Assembly: GCA_039801505.1 (NCBI GenBank) | Contig: JBDRUV010000003.1 | Span: 1 to 64,000 of the forward strand | Direction: 5' to 3' | DNA: 64,000 nucleotides | DNA from: a candidate division WOR-3 bacterium | Lineage (GTDB): Bacteria > Hydrothermota > Tepidihabitantia > Tepidihabitantales > CAIPLT01 | The notes under the pieces: generated by a model | Database searches by the model: none | What the model saw: only the letters and a program-made list of their open reading frames with translations | What the model was told of the DNA's origin: nothing | Shown here: positions 34,633 to 46,696 of the stretch, piece by piece | Layout: each line of letters begins with the position of its first letter | How positions within the stretch are numbered: the stretch's first letter is position 1 | Translations under genes and position numbers: made by a program

Positions 34633-36495
34633 ATGGAAGTATACGATGTAATCGTCGTTGGGGGAGGGCATGCCGGTATTGAAGCGTGTTTAGCCGCAGC
34701 GCGTATGGGATGTCGCACATTACTTTTAACTATGAACATCGATACAATTGGGTTAATGTCTTGTAACCCGGCAATTGGAGGAATAGGTAAAGGTCAATTA
34801 GTAAAAGAAATTGACGCACTAGGTGGCGAGATGGCTAAAAATACCGATCGGGCAGGAATTCAGTTTCGCCAGTTAAATACTAAGAAAGGACAAGCCGTTC
34901 ATTCATCGCGAGCGCAGACAGATAGATATTTATATAAGAAAAAAATAAGAGAAGTTCTGGATGAAGAAAAAAACTTAATCCTGAAATCAGCTACCGTAAC
35001 TAGGATTTTAACAGAAGGCAAAAAGGCAATTGGAGTAGAAACTACGTTGGGGGAAAAATTTTTTGGCAAGACCGTTATTATTGCTCCCGGAACATTTTTA
35101 TCAGGGTTGATTCACATTGGACTAAAACAATTTCCTGGAGGCCGATTGGGCGAGTTGCCAGCAAATGAACTTGCAGAATGTATTAAAAGATTAGGGTTTC
35201 GAATGGGGCGATTTAAAACTGGAACTCCACCTCGTCTTGATGGCCGAACTATTAATTTTTCAGCATTTGAGGTGCAATACGGCGATGAACCGCCAACGCC
35301 ATTTTCTTTTTGGACCGAGGGGCCGGTAAAAAATTATTTTCCGTGTTATATCACCTACACAAATTCCAAAACCCACGAAATTGTTAAGAGCGGACTTAAA
35401 TATTCCCCATTGTACACCGGCGTTATAAAAGGCACAGGTGTGCGGTATTGTCCATCTATTGAGGATAAAGTGATAAAATTTTCTGATCGTGATCGACATC
35501 AAATTTTTATTGAGCCTGAAGGGTTTAATAATACCGAATATTATCCAAACGGTATCTCAACGAGTCTGCCAGTAGAATTCCAAATTAAAATGCTACGAAC
35601 AATACCAGGACTAGAGAAAGTTGAAATCACTCGACCTGGTTACGCTATTGAACATGATTATGTTGATCCAACCCAACTTAAGCTAACTTTAGAGACTAAA
35701 CTGTATGAAAACTTGTATTTTGCGGGTCAAATTAACGGAACTACTGGTTATGAAGAAGCAGCTGCTCAGGGGTTAATTGCTGGAATTAACGCTACTCTTA
35801 GAGCAAAAAATAAAGGAGAATTTATAATAAGCCGTGCCGAAGGTTACATCGGAGTATTAATTGATGATCTTATATTTAAGGGCACAAATGAACCTTACCG
35901 AATGTTTACTTCCAGGGTTGAATATCGGCTACTTTTAAGAGAGGACAATGCTGACCTTCGACTAACTCCTAAAGGATATGAATTAGGGCTAATATCCGAA
36001 GGCAATTACCAAAAAGTTTTTAAAAAAAAGCACCTTATTGATGAAATAAAGCATTGGCTCATGGTTACAAAAATTAGACCTGATGAGAAAGTGAATCAAA
36101 AACTCAAAGCGTGGGGATCATCTTCTATAAAACAGGTTACTACTCTTGAAGAACTTCTTCGCCGTCCCGAAATCAGCTTTTCGCATCTTTTAGAATTAAC
36201 AGATCATAGCTTTGACAACTTAAATGAAACCGCAATTTGGAATATTGAAATCGAAATAAAATATCGGGGCTATATTGATCGTACACTACGTGATCTTGAA
36301 AAGTTTAAGGAGTTAGAAAATTTTAAAATTCCATCCACTTTAGACTTTTATGTAGTACCTGGTTTATCCAATGAAGTAAAAGAAAAACTTAGCAAATTTC
36401 GACCAGCTAATTTAGCTCAAGCCCAAAATATTTCCGGTGTAACTCCAGCTGCTATTATGAATTTATTGATGTTTCTTGGAAAACATAAATTCTAA
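34633..36495 (+). CDS. mnmG: tRNA uridine-5-carboxymethylaminomethyl synthase MnmG (GidA)
   Basis: FAD subunit of the MnmEG complex that modifies U34 of tRNAs reading two-codon boxes. 620 residues, full length. FAD motif [11 protein letters not shown] near residue 10, [63 protein letters not shown] and the C-terminal MnmE-interaction domain ([16 protein letters not shown]). I chose ATG 34633 over TTG 34630 because the promoter places +1 there. mnmE is not in the window. Confidence 0.96.
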   Translation: MEVYDVIVVGGGHAGIEACLAAARMGCRTLLLTMNIDTIGLMSCNPAIGGIGKGQLVKEIDALGGEMAKNTDRAGIQFRQLNTKKGQAVHSSRAQTDRYLYKKKIREVLDEEKNLILKSATVTRILTEGKKAIGVETTLGEKFFGKTVIIAPGTFLSGLIHIGLKQFPGGRLGELPANELAECIKRLGFRMGRFKTGTPPRLDGRTINFSAFEVQYGDEPPTPFSFWTEGPVKNYFPCYITYTNSKTHEIVKSGLKYSPLYTGVIKGTGVRYCPSIEDKVIKFSDRDRHQIFIEPEGFNNTEYYPNGISTSLPVEFQIKMLRTIPGLEKVEITRPGYAIEHDYVDPTQLKLTLETKLYENLYFAGQINGTTGYEEAAAQGLIAGINATLRAKNKGEFIISRAEGYIGVLIDDLIFKGTNEPYRMFTSRVEYRLLLREDNADLRLTPKGYELGLISEGNYQKVFKKKHLIDEIKHWLMVTKIRPDEKVNQKLKAWGSSSIKQVTTLEELLRRPEISFSHLLELTDHSFDNLNETAIWNIEIEIKYRGYIDRTLRDLEKFKELENFKIPSTLDFYVVPGLSNEVKEKLSKFRPANLAQAQNISGVTPAAIMNLLMFLGKHKF

Positions 36496-36496
36496 A

Positions 36497-37207
36497 ATGA
36501 AACCAGAAAATATATTTCAAGAAATAAAAAGAATTGCGTACACAAATGGTGCTAAACTAATTGGAATTGCCGATCTTAAGAAAATAGATATAGATGATTT
36601 TTTAATTAACAAGGATGTATTACAGAAATTTACCTGTGCAATTAGCATTGCTGTACCATTACTTCGAGGAATTTTCCAAGAAATCGTTGATCATCCAACT
36701 CTACTGTATTTTCACCATTATCGTCAGATCAATAATTTATTAGATAGGATTGCGTTAGAAATAGCTCAATACATAGAAAATACTGACAAAAATTTTTTAG
36801 CTATGCCAATACCAGCTTCTCAAATTGTTGATTGGCAAACTCAACGCGGGCATTTATCTCATAAACGAATTGCCGTACAGGCTGGACTGGGGTGGTTGGG
36901 CAGAAACAATTTATTAGTGACCAAAGAATACGGCGCTCAGGTTCGATTGACAACAATTCTTACAAACATCGAGTTTCCGTTGAGTATTTTCTTAAAATCC
37001 ATACCGTTTAGTTGTGGTGAATGTGAAAAATGTCTTAAAGGATGTCCCGCAAGTGCGATTAATACAAACCCAGACGAGTTCGATCACTTTAAATGTTTTG
37101 AAAAATTAAAAGAATTTCAGCGTAAAGGATATACACATCAATATATTTGTGGAATCTGTGTTAAAGTTTGTGGCCCACAGTTTTCAAATAGCGCCACGGG
37201 GATTTGA
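36497..37207 (+). CDS. QueG-like double [4Fe-4S] protein (short epoxyqueuosine-reductase family)
   Basis: 236 residues versus ~310-380 for true QueG. It keeps the DUF1730-like part (SIAVPLLRGIFQEI ... QTQRGHLSHKRIAVQAGLGWLGRNNLLV) and eight cluster cysteines: C173, C176, C179, C183, then C200, C218, C221, C225. The C-terminal HEAT region of QueG is absent. With queH at 10683, this may be a second epoxyqueuosine reductase or a cobamide/iron-sulfur reductase of other function. The ATG lies one base after the mnmG stop. Its last six codons lie antisense to the T arm and acceptor of tRNA-Glu (19-base overlap). Confidence 0.75.
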   Translation: MKPENIFQEIKRIAYTNGAKLIGIADLKKIDIDDFLINKDVLQKFTCAISIAVPLLRGIFQEIVDHPTLLYFHHYRQINNLLDRIALEIAQYIENTDKNFLAMPIPASQIVDWQTQRGHLSHKRIAVQAGLGWLGRNNLLVTKEYGAQVRLTTILTNIEFPLSIFLKSIPFSCGECEKCLKGCPASAINTNPDEFDHFKCFEKLKEFQRKGYTHQYICGICVKVCGPQFSNSATGI

Positions 37208-37263
37208 ACCCCGGTCTTCTGGCTGAGAACCAGATGTCCTAGACCAGACTAGACGATGGCGCC
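37189..37263 (-). tRNA. tRNA-Glu (CTC)
   Basis: A 75-nt tRNA: acceptor GGCGCCA with TGGCGCT (first pair is G-T), D arm GTCT...AGGAC, anticodon arm TCTGG-TTCTCAG-CCAGA (anticodon CTC), T arm CGGGG-TTCAAAT-CCCCG. CCA is not encoded. The 3' end overlaps the convergent QueG-like gene by 19 bases. It lies 37 bases after the last V-ATPase gene on the same strand. Confidence 0.93.
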
Positions 37264-37275
37264 ATTAGTTTAGTA

Positions 37276-37304
37276 ATAATAACTAAATTTAAAACGAAAT
37301 TCAA
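37276..37304 (-). promoter_or_regulatory. Promoter of tRNA-Glu
   Basis: On the - strand TTGAAT (37299-37304), a 17-base spacer and TATTAT (37276-37281). +1 is ~6 bases before the tRNA. The -35 box overlaps the stop codon of the ATPase E gene. Confidence 0.55.
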
Positions 37305-37855
37305 GAATTTTCTTTTGAAAAAAGAATTTTAGCTACGTTGTCGACTATTGTTTTCTTTAATTTTGTGACAATTAAGTCAAGTGTGTAGTTTAATTCAGTA
37401 CGTTCTTTTTTTATTATAATGCCCCCGGTAATTGATTGGTGAACATATATTTGAATATGAGGAAAAGCTGATTGTAACACAGAACGGTCTCTTTCATTGG
37501 CTAAAATAACACTTTGAGAATCAGCAAACTTAGCCGTTAATTTATTTAAAATCTGGTAGTACGACGGAGAATTCATAAAATTCTGACATGCTTCGTCAAA
37601 AACCTCATTGAGTATATCCCATTTTGCTTTTATAATTTTTTCTTGGTTTTTTATGGTCTGTTCAGAAAGGACTTGTTTTTTAAGTTGTTCTACCTTTTTA
37701 TTTATTAAGACTTCGTATTCGGTAATTTGGGCATTTATTATTTCACCAACTTTCTTTTTCCTTTCCTTAGTTACTTCCTCTGTTTGTATTCTGATTTCTT
37801 CGGCTTTTTTTCTTGCCGATTCAATGATCGCTGTTTTTAACTTGTCAAAGGACAT
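37301..37855 (-). CDS. atpE: V/A-type ATPase subunit E
   Basis: 184 residues. The N-terminal half is a long charged helix (ESARKKAEEIRIQTEEVTKERKKKVGEIINAQ) that pairs with the G/H subunit as a peripheral stalk. The C-terminal globular part has KAKWDILNEVFDEACQNF and GGIIIKKERTELNYTLDLIV, typical of subunit E. It is the last ATPase gene here: the catalytic A and B and the C, D and F subunits are not in this window. Confidence 0.85.
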   Translation of the reverse strand: MSFDKLKTAIIESARKKAEEIRIQTEEVTKERKKKVGEIINAQITEYEVLINKKVEQLKKQVLSEQTIKNQEKIIKAKWDILNEVFDEACQNFMNSPSYYQILNKLTAKFADSQSVILANERDRSVLQSAFPHIQIYVHQSITGGIIIKKERTELNYTLDLIVTKLKKTIVDNVAKILFSKENS

Positions 37856-37857
37856 TT

Positions 37858-40598
<2,741 letters not shown>

Positions 40599-40599
40599 G

Positions 40600-40923
40600 T
40601 TACTTTTGAAATTCTTCTAACAACTTTTCTAAAATAAATTTTACCGCTTTCTCGTAGTTCCTTTGGGCTTGCACCTTAATTTCTTCGATTTTTTCTTGCG
40701 ATTTTTTAGATAAATCTTGAATTATTATCTGAAGTTGAGCCTGTGCTTCGTTTACTTTCTGATTTTCTAGTGCCTTCAGCTTTTCTTGGGTTTTTGAGAC
40801 CAAAGCCTGTAGTTCAAGTTCAGTTTGCATTAGTTTTTCTTTTGCTTCACGTTCAGCATTGGCAACAATTTCATCAGCAAGGGCTTCTACTTTTTTAACC
40901 TCAGAAATTAAATCAAAATCCAT
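40600..40923 (-). CDS. V/A-type ATPase subunit G/H (peripheral stalk coiled coil)
   Basis: 107 residues that are almost entirely one charged helix (VEALADEIVANAEREAKEKLMQTELELQ ...). Position ahead of subunits I, K and E, and the size, match subunit G/H, which dimerises with E. The start lies 2 bases after the DUF4438 stop and the stop lies 1 base before subunit I, so it is in the kor operon. Confidence 0.8.
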   Translation of the reverse strand: MDFDLISEVKKVEALADEIVANAEREAKEKLMQTELELQALVSKTQEKLKALENQKVNEAQAQLQIIIQDLSKKSQEKIEEIKVQAQRNYEKAVKFILEKLLEEFQK

Positions 40924-40925
40924 TT

Positions 40926-41786
40926 TTATCTCAAATTAAGATAATAAGCAATATTTGCGTTTTTGTTTAGCTTAGGTCTAATTTTTCCAGTTGCGGATGT
41001 TGCAATAGTAGTTACGCCTGGTCCATGGCCTGCAATAATGCAATCTGAATGAACCACCACTCCTACTGAAGCCGCGCCTTGTTTATAGCAGCGCCCATAG
41101 GTATTATCAGTATCAGCAAGGTAAACTAAATCACCAAATCGTAGGCTCTCTAGTTTTAAGGTTTTAATCATGTTATAATCTTGAGTAGTTATATCGTAAT
41201 CACCAGATGCCGCCGTTTCGCTTCCTAATCCTGATCCCATTAATACTGGAGGAATAATGTGGGCGACAGGAAATTCTAAGTACCCATTTTTTAATTGCGG
41301 ATTGATTTTTATAAGCAAATTCGGATCAATACTGAAAAATTTAACTTCTGGTAAATTAATTACCTGAAGACCTTGCCCGCACGCTCGGATCTGGATCGTA
41401 TCACCAATTGTCAATTTTTCGATTACCCGGTCCGGGAACCATATAAGGATATGTTCAATCCCACCGTGCTTGCCCGTAACGACCCCTATAGATCCTTTTG
41501 CTTCGCCGGTGAGAACATATGCTTTATTACCGATACAGGAGTAAAGATTTAAGGCTCGATTTTCATTTTCATCTTTATTTTTTACTGATACCCCGGGTTC
41601 AATGTGGTCACCGACCCACCCGAAAACCGGATCGCCGACTTTAACATTATAGGTAATACCCCCGGTCCCCGGAAATACAGTTGCTTCCCCTTGATGATTA
41701 AGTCGGTAGTTTTGACGACGGGTTGGGGAAGCAATTTGACCGATTACTGAAATAACTATTAATTTGTCTTTATTTGTTTTCAACAT
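40926..41786 (-). CDS. DUF4438 protein of unknown function
   Basis: 286 residues. DUF4438-type features: VFPGTGGITYNVKVGDPVFGWVGDHIEPGVS, KGSIGVVTGKHGGIEHILIWF, AHIIPPVLMGSGLGSE and VVHSDCIIAGHGPGVTTIATS. Function is unknown; the beta-rich fold and the many Gly and conserved Asp/His suggest an enzyme or ligand binder. I chose ATG 41786, six bases after GGAG; TTG at 41792 would overlap that site. It lies between korC and the V-ATPase genes in one operon, so a role in 2-oxoacid or ion metabolism is possible. Confidence 0.8.
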   Translation of the reverse strand: MLKTNKDKLIVISVIGQIASPTRRQNYRLNHQGEATVFPGTGGITYNVKVGDPVFGWVGDHIEPGVSVKNKDENENRALNLYSCIGNKAYVLTGEAKGSIGVVTGKHGGIEHILIWFPDRVIEKLTIGDTIQIRACGQGLQVINLPEVKFFSIDPNLLIKINPQLKNGYLEFPVAHIIPPVLMGSGLGSETAASGDYDITTQDYNMIKTLKLESLRFGDLVYLADTDNTYGRCYKQGAASVGVVVHSDCIIAGHGPGVTTIATSATGKIRPKLNKNANIAYYLNLR

Positions 41787-41797
41787 TGACAACTCCT

Positions 41798-42349
41798 TTA
41801 TTTTTGAAGTTTAAAAATTTCCTGGACTTTGTGATAACCGATTTCGAGTCCTTGAATATTTATCTCGGTAAATTTTGGCGAAACATTTTCTTTAATAGCG
41901 TTTAGTAATGATTGTTTAGAGACAATTTTGGTTATTGACGACAAAGCTCCTAACATAATCATATTTCCGACAACCGTAGAACGAAGTTCCTTTAGAGCCA
42001 TGTCTACAGCTGGAACTGCGTATTGTTGAGAAAACCCGTTGGGAACAATCATACTAGAGTCATATAAAACGAAGCCTGTAGATTTCAGCTGTTTGAAATA
42101 TTTATTATATCCCTCTTGGGACAGTGCGATTAGGATATCAATTTCTTCAACGAATGGTGCGGAAATAAACTGGTCATCTATTATAACCTGAGAGGTGGTA
42201 AGTCCTCCACGGGCTGCAGAACCATATTCGCCAATTGCACTGCTTTCTTTACCATCGAGCATCGCCGCAAAGGCTAAAATTTCTCCAGCTAGGATTATGC
42301 CCTGTCCACCATAGCCGGTGAGTTTAATTTTCGTCATAATACTCGCCAA
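41798..42349 (-). CDS. korC: 2-oxoacid:ferredoxin oxidoreductase, gamma subunit
   Basis: 183 residues with the gamma-subunit start LTGYGGQGIILAGEILAFAAMLDGKE, YGSAARGGLTTSQVIID and TVVGNMIMLGALSSI. It is one of four separate subunits; the complex oxidises a 2-oxoacid with CoA to acyl-CoA, CO2 and reduced ferredoxin. It overlaps korB by 26 bases. Confidence 0.93.
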   Translation of the reverse strand: MASIMTKIKLTGYGGQGIILAGEILAFAAMLDGKESSAIGEYGSAARGGLTTSQVIIDDQFISAPFVEEIDILIALSQEGYNKYFKQLKSTGFVLYDSSMIVPNGFSQQYAVPAVDMALKELRSTVVGNMIMLGALSSITKIVSKQSLLNAIKENVSPKFTEINIQGLEIGYHKVQEIFKLQK

Positions 42350-43088
42350 TTATAATTTTTCCGGATAGTTCTTCCGGCTTAAGTTCTTTTAAAGAGTTAT
42401 AATGAACTACACGGGTTTTTATGTCGCTGTACATATCAAAAAGTGTTAGAAGTTGGTTTCGTCTACCATATTGAGTCGGACAGGGGGAAATAACATCGAT
42501 AAAAGCAAACTGATTAGCGCTTAGTGCTGTTTTTATCGCTTTAATCAATGGTTTGGTGTGAAATACTGTATATCGAACAACGTATTTTGCACCACAAGAC
42601 TTAACCAGCTTACATAGATCAAAAGCTTCTTCAGGATTACCGGTCATGGTTGTCATTGTTTTGCTGTTTTTTGGGGTAGTGGGGGATAGTTGCCCGCCAG
42701 TCATTCCGTAAATATTGTTATTAGCACAAATTACAGTTATTGGAACATTTCTTCGTGCGGCATGGATTAGGTGATTGCCTCCAATTGCTGCCAGGTCACC
42801 ATCACCTGAGATAACAACAACATTTAGTTCGGGATTCATTTTTTTTACACCAGTAGCGTAGGCTACTGGTCGACCATGAAGTGTGTGTAGGGTATCAGCT
42901 CGAAAATGTGGGCTAGGTATCCAGGCTCCGCACCCGATACCAGAAACGAATACTACTTTTTGGAAATCTAAGTTTAACTCATCAACTGCGCGCAAAATTG
43001 CGCCCATTAAAATGCCGTGTCCGCAACCCGGGCAAAACGGTGTTGGAAAAACTTCGGTGCGAAGATATTTATATAAATACTCACTCAT
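42324..43088 (-). CDS. korB: 2-oxoacid:ferredoxin oxidoreductase, beta (TPP) subunit
   Basis: 254 residues. Thiamine diphosphate motif GDGDLAAIGGNHLIHAARRN...NNNIYGMTGGQ and N-terminal FCPGCGHGILMGAI. ISPCPTQYGRRN near residue 200 is typical of the 2-oxoglutarate-type (Kor) rather than pyruvate-type enzymes, but a branched-chain (Vor) substrate cannot be excluded. It overlaps korA by 8 bases. Confidence 0.93.
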   Translation of the reverse strand: MSEYLYKYLRTEVFPTPFCPGCGHGILMGAILRAVDELNLDFQKVVFVSGIGCGAWIPSPHFRADTLHTLHGRPVAYATGVKKMNPELNVVVISGDGDLAAIGGNHLIHAARRNVPITVICANNNIYGMTGGQLSPTTPKNSKTMTTMTGNPEEAFDLCKLVKSCGAKYVVRYTVFHTKPLIKAIKTALSANQFAFIDVISPCPTQYGRRNQLLTLFDMYSDIKTRVVHYNSLKELKPEELSGKIIIGEYYDEN

Positions 43089-44226
43089 AATGTTCTCGAA
43101 ATACTTTTATGATATCCGAAGGATAAATTGCTTCACCCCGAGTTTTAGAAATTCCCACTACTTTTTTATCTGGTAAAACTCGCTTTATTTCTAGTATTAA
43201 TTGTCCTTGGTTCATTTCAGGAACAAAAACAACTCGAGATTTTTGGGCACAATTTATTAATGTTTCTTCATCAAAAGGCCATATTGTAAGGTATCGCAAT
43301 AGTCCTGCTTTAACTTGAGATTTTTGTAATTCTTGAATTACCGCGTAACTGCTTCTGGCGGTTATGCCGTAGGCAACGAAGAGATATTCAGCATCATCAG
43401 TGTAATACTTTTCTGTTAGACATATATCCTTTTTGTGATTATCAATTTTTTTGCACAATCGCAACACTAACCGTTCATGTACATCGGGATCTGCAACTTT
43501 TCGTATACCATATTCGTTATGGGTAGAACCGGTAATAAGTAATTGAGCCCCCTGGCCAAAACAAGGCATTGGTGGAACGCCATCTTCTTCTTCAGTCCCA
43601 AAAGGAGTTTTGGTAATAGTTTGGTCGCGATTATAAATTTCGATTTCCGGTTTTACAACAAAGCTTTCTTTAAGATGCGCAACAACTTCATCTGCCAAAA
43701 GTATTGTGGGCACACGATATTTTTCAGATAAATTAAATGCTGTTATAGTTAGATCATACATTTCTTGAACTGACCAAGGGGCCAGGGCAATGATTCGATA
43801 ATCACCATGTGCACCCCAACGGGCTTGCATTATATCACCCTGAGCTGGTTTCGTGGCCTGACCAGTAGCCGGTCCAGCTCGTTGTACATCAACAATTACA
43901 CACGGTGTTTCAGTCATTACCGCATAGCCGATACCCTCAAGCATTAAACTAAAGCCCGGTCCGGATGTTGCGGTCATTACTTTAGCGCCTGTCCAGGCAG
44001 CACCGATCATTGAACAGATTGACGCAATTTCGTCTTCCATTTGCATAAATACTCCGCCAACCTCGGGTAGTCGTTTTGAGAGGTGTTCCATGATTTCTGA
44101 AGATGGTGTTATCGGATAACCGGCATAGTACCGACATCCGGCAGCTAAAGCACCTTCGGCACAAGCGATATTTCCTTGCATAAAATATTTTCGAGGGGCT
44201 AAAAGGCTTTTAACAATCGTTTTCAT
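43081..44226 (-). CDS. korA: 2-oxoacid:ferredoxin oxidoreductase, alpha subunit
   Basis: 381 residues. Motifs: QGNIACAEGALAAGCRYYAGYPITPSSEIMEHL, MEDEIASICSMIGAAWTGAKVMTATSGPGFSLM, RAGPATGQATKPAQGDIMQARWG and FVPEMNQGQLILEIKRVL. This is the pyrimidine-binding subunit that works with KorB. Probable substrates: 2-oxoglutarate or the oxoacids of branched-chain amino acids. Confidence 0.94.
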   Translation of the reverse strand: MKTIVKSLLAPRKYFMQGNIACAEGALAAGCRYYAGYPITPSSEIMEHLSKRLPEVGGVFMQMEDEIASICSMIGAAWTGAKVMTATSGPGFSLMLEGIGYAVMTETPCVIVDVQRAGPATGQATKPAQGDIMQARWGAHGDYRIIALAPWSVQEMYDLTITAFNLSEKYRVPTILLADEVVAHLKESFVVKPEIEIYNRDQTITKTPFGTEEEDGVPPMPCFGQGAQLLITGSTHNEYGIRKVADPDVHERLVLRLCKKIDNHKKDICLTEKYYTDDAEYLFVAYGITARSSYAVIQELQKSQVKAGLLRYLTIWPFDEETLINCAQKSRVVFVPEMNQGQLILEIKRVLPDKKVVGISKTRGEAIYPSDIIKVFREHYE

Positions 44227-44232
44227 GGGTTG

Positions 44233-44463
44233 TTAGATGTTTCTGAAGCTTAGTGTTTTTTTGCCAATAACTGTGATCGCTAAATCAGGACAAAGATATT
44301 CGCACAACTGACATTCAATACATTTTTCCGGATTTTTTATAATGATTTCTTGAAAGCCACGTGAAGAGACTTTACTATCACGGGTATAAACATCTTTGGG
44401 GCATATTTCGATGCAAAATCCACATCCTTTACACCACTGCTGGTTGATTTTTATTTCTGGCAT
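44233..44463 (-). CDS. korD: 2-oxoacid:ferredoxin oxidoreductase, delta subunit (2x[4Fe-4S] ferredoxin)
   Basis: 76 residues with two complete cluster motifs, CKGCGFCIEICP and CIECQLCEYLCP. It carries electrons from the TPP site to free ferredoxin. It is the first gene of the nine-gene operon and should be translated from a leaderless mRNA. Confidence 0.95.
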   Translation of the reverse strand: MPEIKINQQWCKGCGFCIEICPKDVYTRDSKVSSRGFQEIIIKNPEKCIECQLCEYLCPDLAITVIGKKTLSFRNI

Positions 44464-44471
44464 ATTAAACC

Positions 44472-44499
44472 ATTATAAATAAAAATTGCAGTTAGTCAA
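44472..44499 (-). promoter_or_regulatory. Leaderless-type promoter of the kor/V-ATPase operon
   Basis: On the - strand TTGACT (44494-44499), 16 bases, TATAAT (44472-44477). The -10 box ends 8 bases before the korD ATG at 44463. Confidence 0.75.
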
Positions 44500-44581
44500 G
44501 TTATTACTTTATACTTTTATGTTAACATCATTTTAAAATTTTTATTAAACTGAATTAGCTATCAAAAAATATTTCATAAGC

Positions 44582-44615
44582 AACCTCGATACCTTGGAGG
44601 GACGGTCCCCTGGTT
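44582..44615 (+). repeat. Degenerate GGGAC-type intergenic palindromic element, copy D
   Basis: The core GGAGGGACGGTCCCCTGG is the best palindrome of the family (GGGAC-G-GTCCC), flanked by AACC and GGTT. It lies in the 387-base divergent gap between korD and the CoA-transferase gene; apart from the two promoters the gap shows nothing else. Confidence 0.5.
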
Positions 44616-44814
44616 AATCAAATGAATTTTGTGCCGCTTCTTTGAAATCAGTAAGTTTCTATTAAATTCGAATATCTGAAACATGTTATTTTTAAATGAT
44701 ACTTTGAGTGAATGCGGTAGTATGTCGGAAATTAAAATAATATAATAACAGTGCTTCTCATTGGTTTGCAATTAACCTCAAATATATAAGTTGCATGGGG
44801 TTTATCAATTATTG

Positions 44815-44843
44815 TTGACAAAGTAGCAATTTTAGCTTATTAT
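44815..44843 (+). promoter_or_regulatory. Leaderless-type promoter of the CoA-transferase operon
   Basis: TTGACA (44815-44820), 17 bases, TATTAT (44838-44843). Seven bases separate the -10 box from the ATG at 44851, so +1 falls at the start codon. Confidence 0.8.
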
Positions 44844-44850
44844 CAACTCT

Positions 44851-46683
44851 ATGAGGGATTGGAAAAGTCGAATTGTAAAGCCAGAAGAGGCATTACGAGC
44901 AATAAAATCAGGAAACCGAGTATTCATTGGTTCAGCTTGTGGTGTGCCCAGATCATTAATTAAGGCTTTCACGAAAATTCCAGCTGAGGATGTTGAAATT
45001 ACCCAAATATTAAATTTAGGAATTATTGATTACACTCAGGAAGCATTGCTGTCAAAATTTCGATTTAATACGTTCTTTATTGGTAAGGATCTCCGGGATA
45101 AAGTTCAAAAAGGGTTGGCCGATTATACGCCAATTTTTCTATCCGAAATTCCGCGGCTATTTAAATCTGGTTTAGTGCCCATTGATGTAGCTTTGATTAC
45201 AGTTTCGCCGCCGGATGAACATGGTTACTGTAGTTATGGAATATCAGTTGATATTACAAAACCAGCGGCTGAAAGTGCTGAGATCGTTATCGCCGAAATC
45301 AATCCTAATATGCCCCGAACCCTGGGTGATTCTTTTATTCATATTAGTGATATTGATTATCTGGTTTATTCTGAAGAACCAATTTTAGAATATACGGTTA
45401 AAGCCCAGCCAGAAATTGTTAAAAGAATCGCGAAAAATGTATCCGATTTAATTGAAGACGGTTCCACGATCCAAGTTGGATACGGCGGCGTGCCAAATGC
45501 GATTTTAGAGTTTTTGTATCACAAAAAAGATCTAGGACTTCACACTGAGGTGTTTTCTGACAATATTATTGATTTAATCGAAAAAGGAGTAATTACCAAC
45601 CGTCGCAAAACGTTACATCCCGGAAAGTGTATTGCGGCATTCGCCATGGGGACTGTGCGATTATATCAGTACTTGCACAATAATCCGTTTTTTGAATTTC
45701 ATCCCGTAGATTATACCAATGATCCTTTTGTTATTGCTCAAAACGAAAAAATGGTTTCGATTAATTCCGCAATCGAAATTGACCTTACGGGACAAGTTTG
45801 TGCCGATTCGATTGGCTATAAATTTTATTCAGGAATTGGTGGTCAATTGGACTTTGTTCGTGGCGCGGCCCGAGCTAAAGACGGTAAGCCAATAATAGTT
45901 GTGCCCTCCTTACGTTCTGATGGTACTTCCCGAATTGTTGCTTCACTTTCAGAAGGAGCTGGGGTCGTTACAACTCGAGGCGATGTTCATTATGTGGCAA
46001 CTGAATGGGGAATTGCCAATCTGTACGGCAAAACTATTCGGGAACGTGCGTTATCGTTAATTGCAATTGCTCATCCTAAATATCGTAGTGAGTTGCTGAG
46101 AAAAGCCAAGGAGTTAAATTATGTTTATCAGGATCAGCCTGAATTACCGTTGGTTCAGGCTCGATATCCAGAAGAATTTGAGCATTGGGCGGAAACCAAG
46201 ACCGGTCTTAAAATCTTTATTCGTCCGATAAAACCCACTGATGAACCCTTGATGCGGGAACTGTTTTATAGTTTTTCGAAAGATACTATTTATTATCGGT
46301 ATTTTTCCTACTTGCAGGCAATGCCTCACGACAAACTTTCGAAATTTGTTAATGTTGATTACGAAAACGAAATGGCCCTTGTAGCAACAATTAAAAGGGG
46401 CGGCGAAGAGAAAATTATTGGTGTAGCACGTTATGCATTAGATAAAGCAACTGGTTTAGCTGAATTTGCTTTTGAAGTAGCCGATCAATATCAGCGCCAA
46501 GGAGTGGGAACGGTTTTGTTTTCAGACTTAATAAAGATAGCCAAAATGAAAAGAATAAAAGGTTTCGTGGGATATGTTTTAGATACGAATATCGCCGCCT
46601 ATCGTCTTACTCATAAGATGGGTTACCCGGTGAATACTAAGTGGCAAGATGGAGTTTATACCTTAACAATTTATTTTGAATAA
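44851..46683 (+). CDS. Acetyl-CoA hydrolase/transferase-family CoA-transferase fused to a GNAT acetyltransferase
   Basis: 610 residues in two parts. Residues 1-~435 are a class I CoA-transferase of the acetyl-CoA hydrolase/4-hydroxybutyrate CoA-transferase type: VALITVSPPDEHGYCSYGIS, IQVGYGGVPNAIL, the VFSDNIID segment and GIGGQLDFVRGAARAKDGKPIIVVPS. Residues ~450-610 are a GNAT domain (IFIRPIKPTDEPLMRELF, YQRQGVGTVLFSDLI with the acetyl-CoA P-loop, AYRLTHKMGYP). Such fusions occur in other anaerobes. The GNAT part may acetylate lysines of a partner, possibly the synthetase encoded next; this is inference. Leaderless promoter. Confidence 0.9.
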   Translation: MRDWKSRIVKPEEALRAIKSGNRVFIGSACGVPRSLIKAFTKIPAEDVEITQILNLGIIDYTQEALLSKFRFNTFFIGKDLRDKVQKGLADYTPIFLSEIPRLFKSGLVPIDVALITVSPPDEHGYCSYGISVDITKPAAESAEIVIAEINPNMPRTLGDSFIHISDIDYLVYSEEPILEYTVKAQPEIVKRIAKNVSDLIEDGSTIQVGYGGVPNAILEFLYHKKDLGLHTEVFSDNIIDLIEKGVITNRRKTLHPGKCIAAFAMGTVRLYQYLHNNPFFEFHPVDYTNDPFVIAQNEKMVSINSAIEIDLTGQVCADSIGYKFYSGIGGQLDFVRGAARAKDGKPIIVVPSLRSDGTSRIVASLSEGAGVVTTRGDVHYVATEWGIANLYGKTIRERALSLIAIAHPKYRSELLRKAKELNYVYQDQPELPLVQARYPEEFEHWAETKTGLKIFIRPIKPTDEPLMRELFYSFSKDTIYYRYFSYLQAMPHDKLSKFVNVDYENEMALVATIKRGGEEKIIGVARYALDKATGLAEFAFEVADQYQRQGVGTVLFSDLIKIAKMKRIKGFVGYVLDTNIAAYRLTHKMGYPVNTKWQDGVYTLTIYFE

Positions 46684-46696
46684 TAAATTTTGAATT

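Noticed and set aside
44574-44771. 65-codon frame on - strand in the korD/CoA-transferase gap
   Set aside because: It reads through repeat element D (GTVPPRYRG) and has no Shine-Dalgarno site, promoter or known family.
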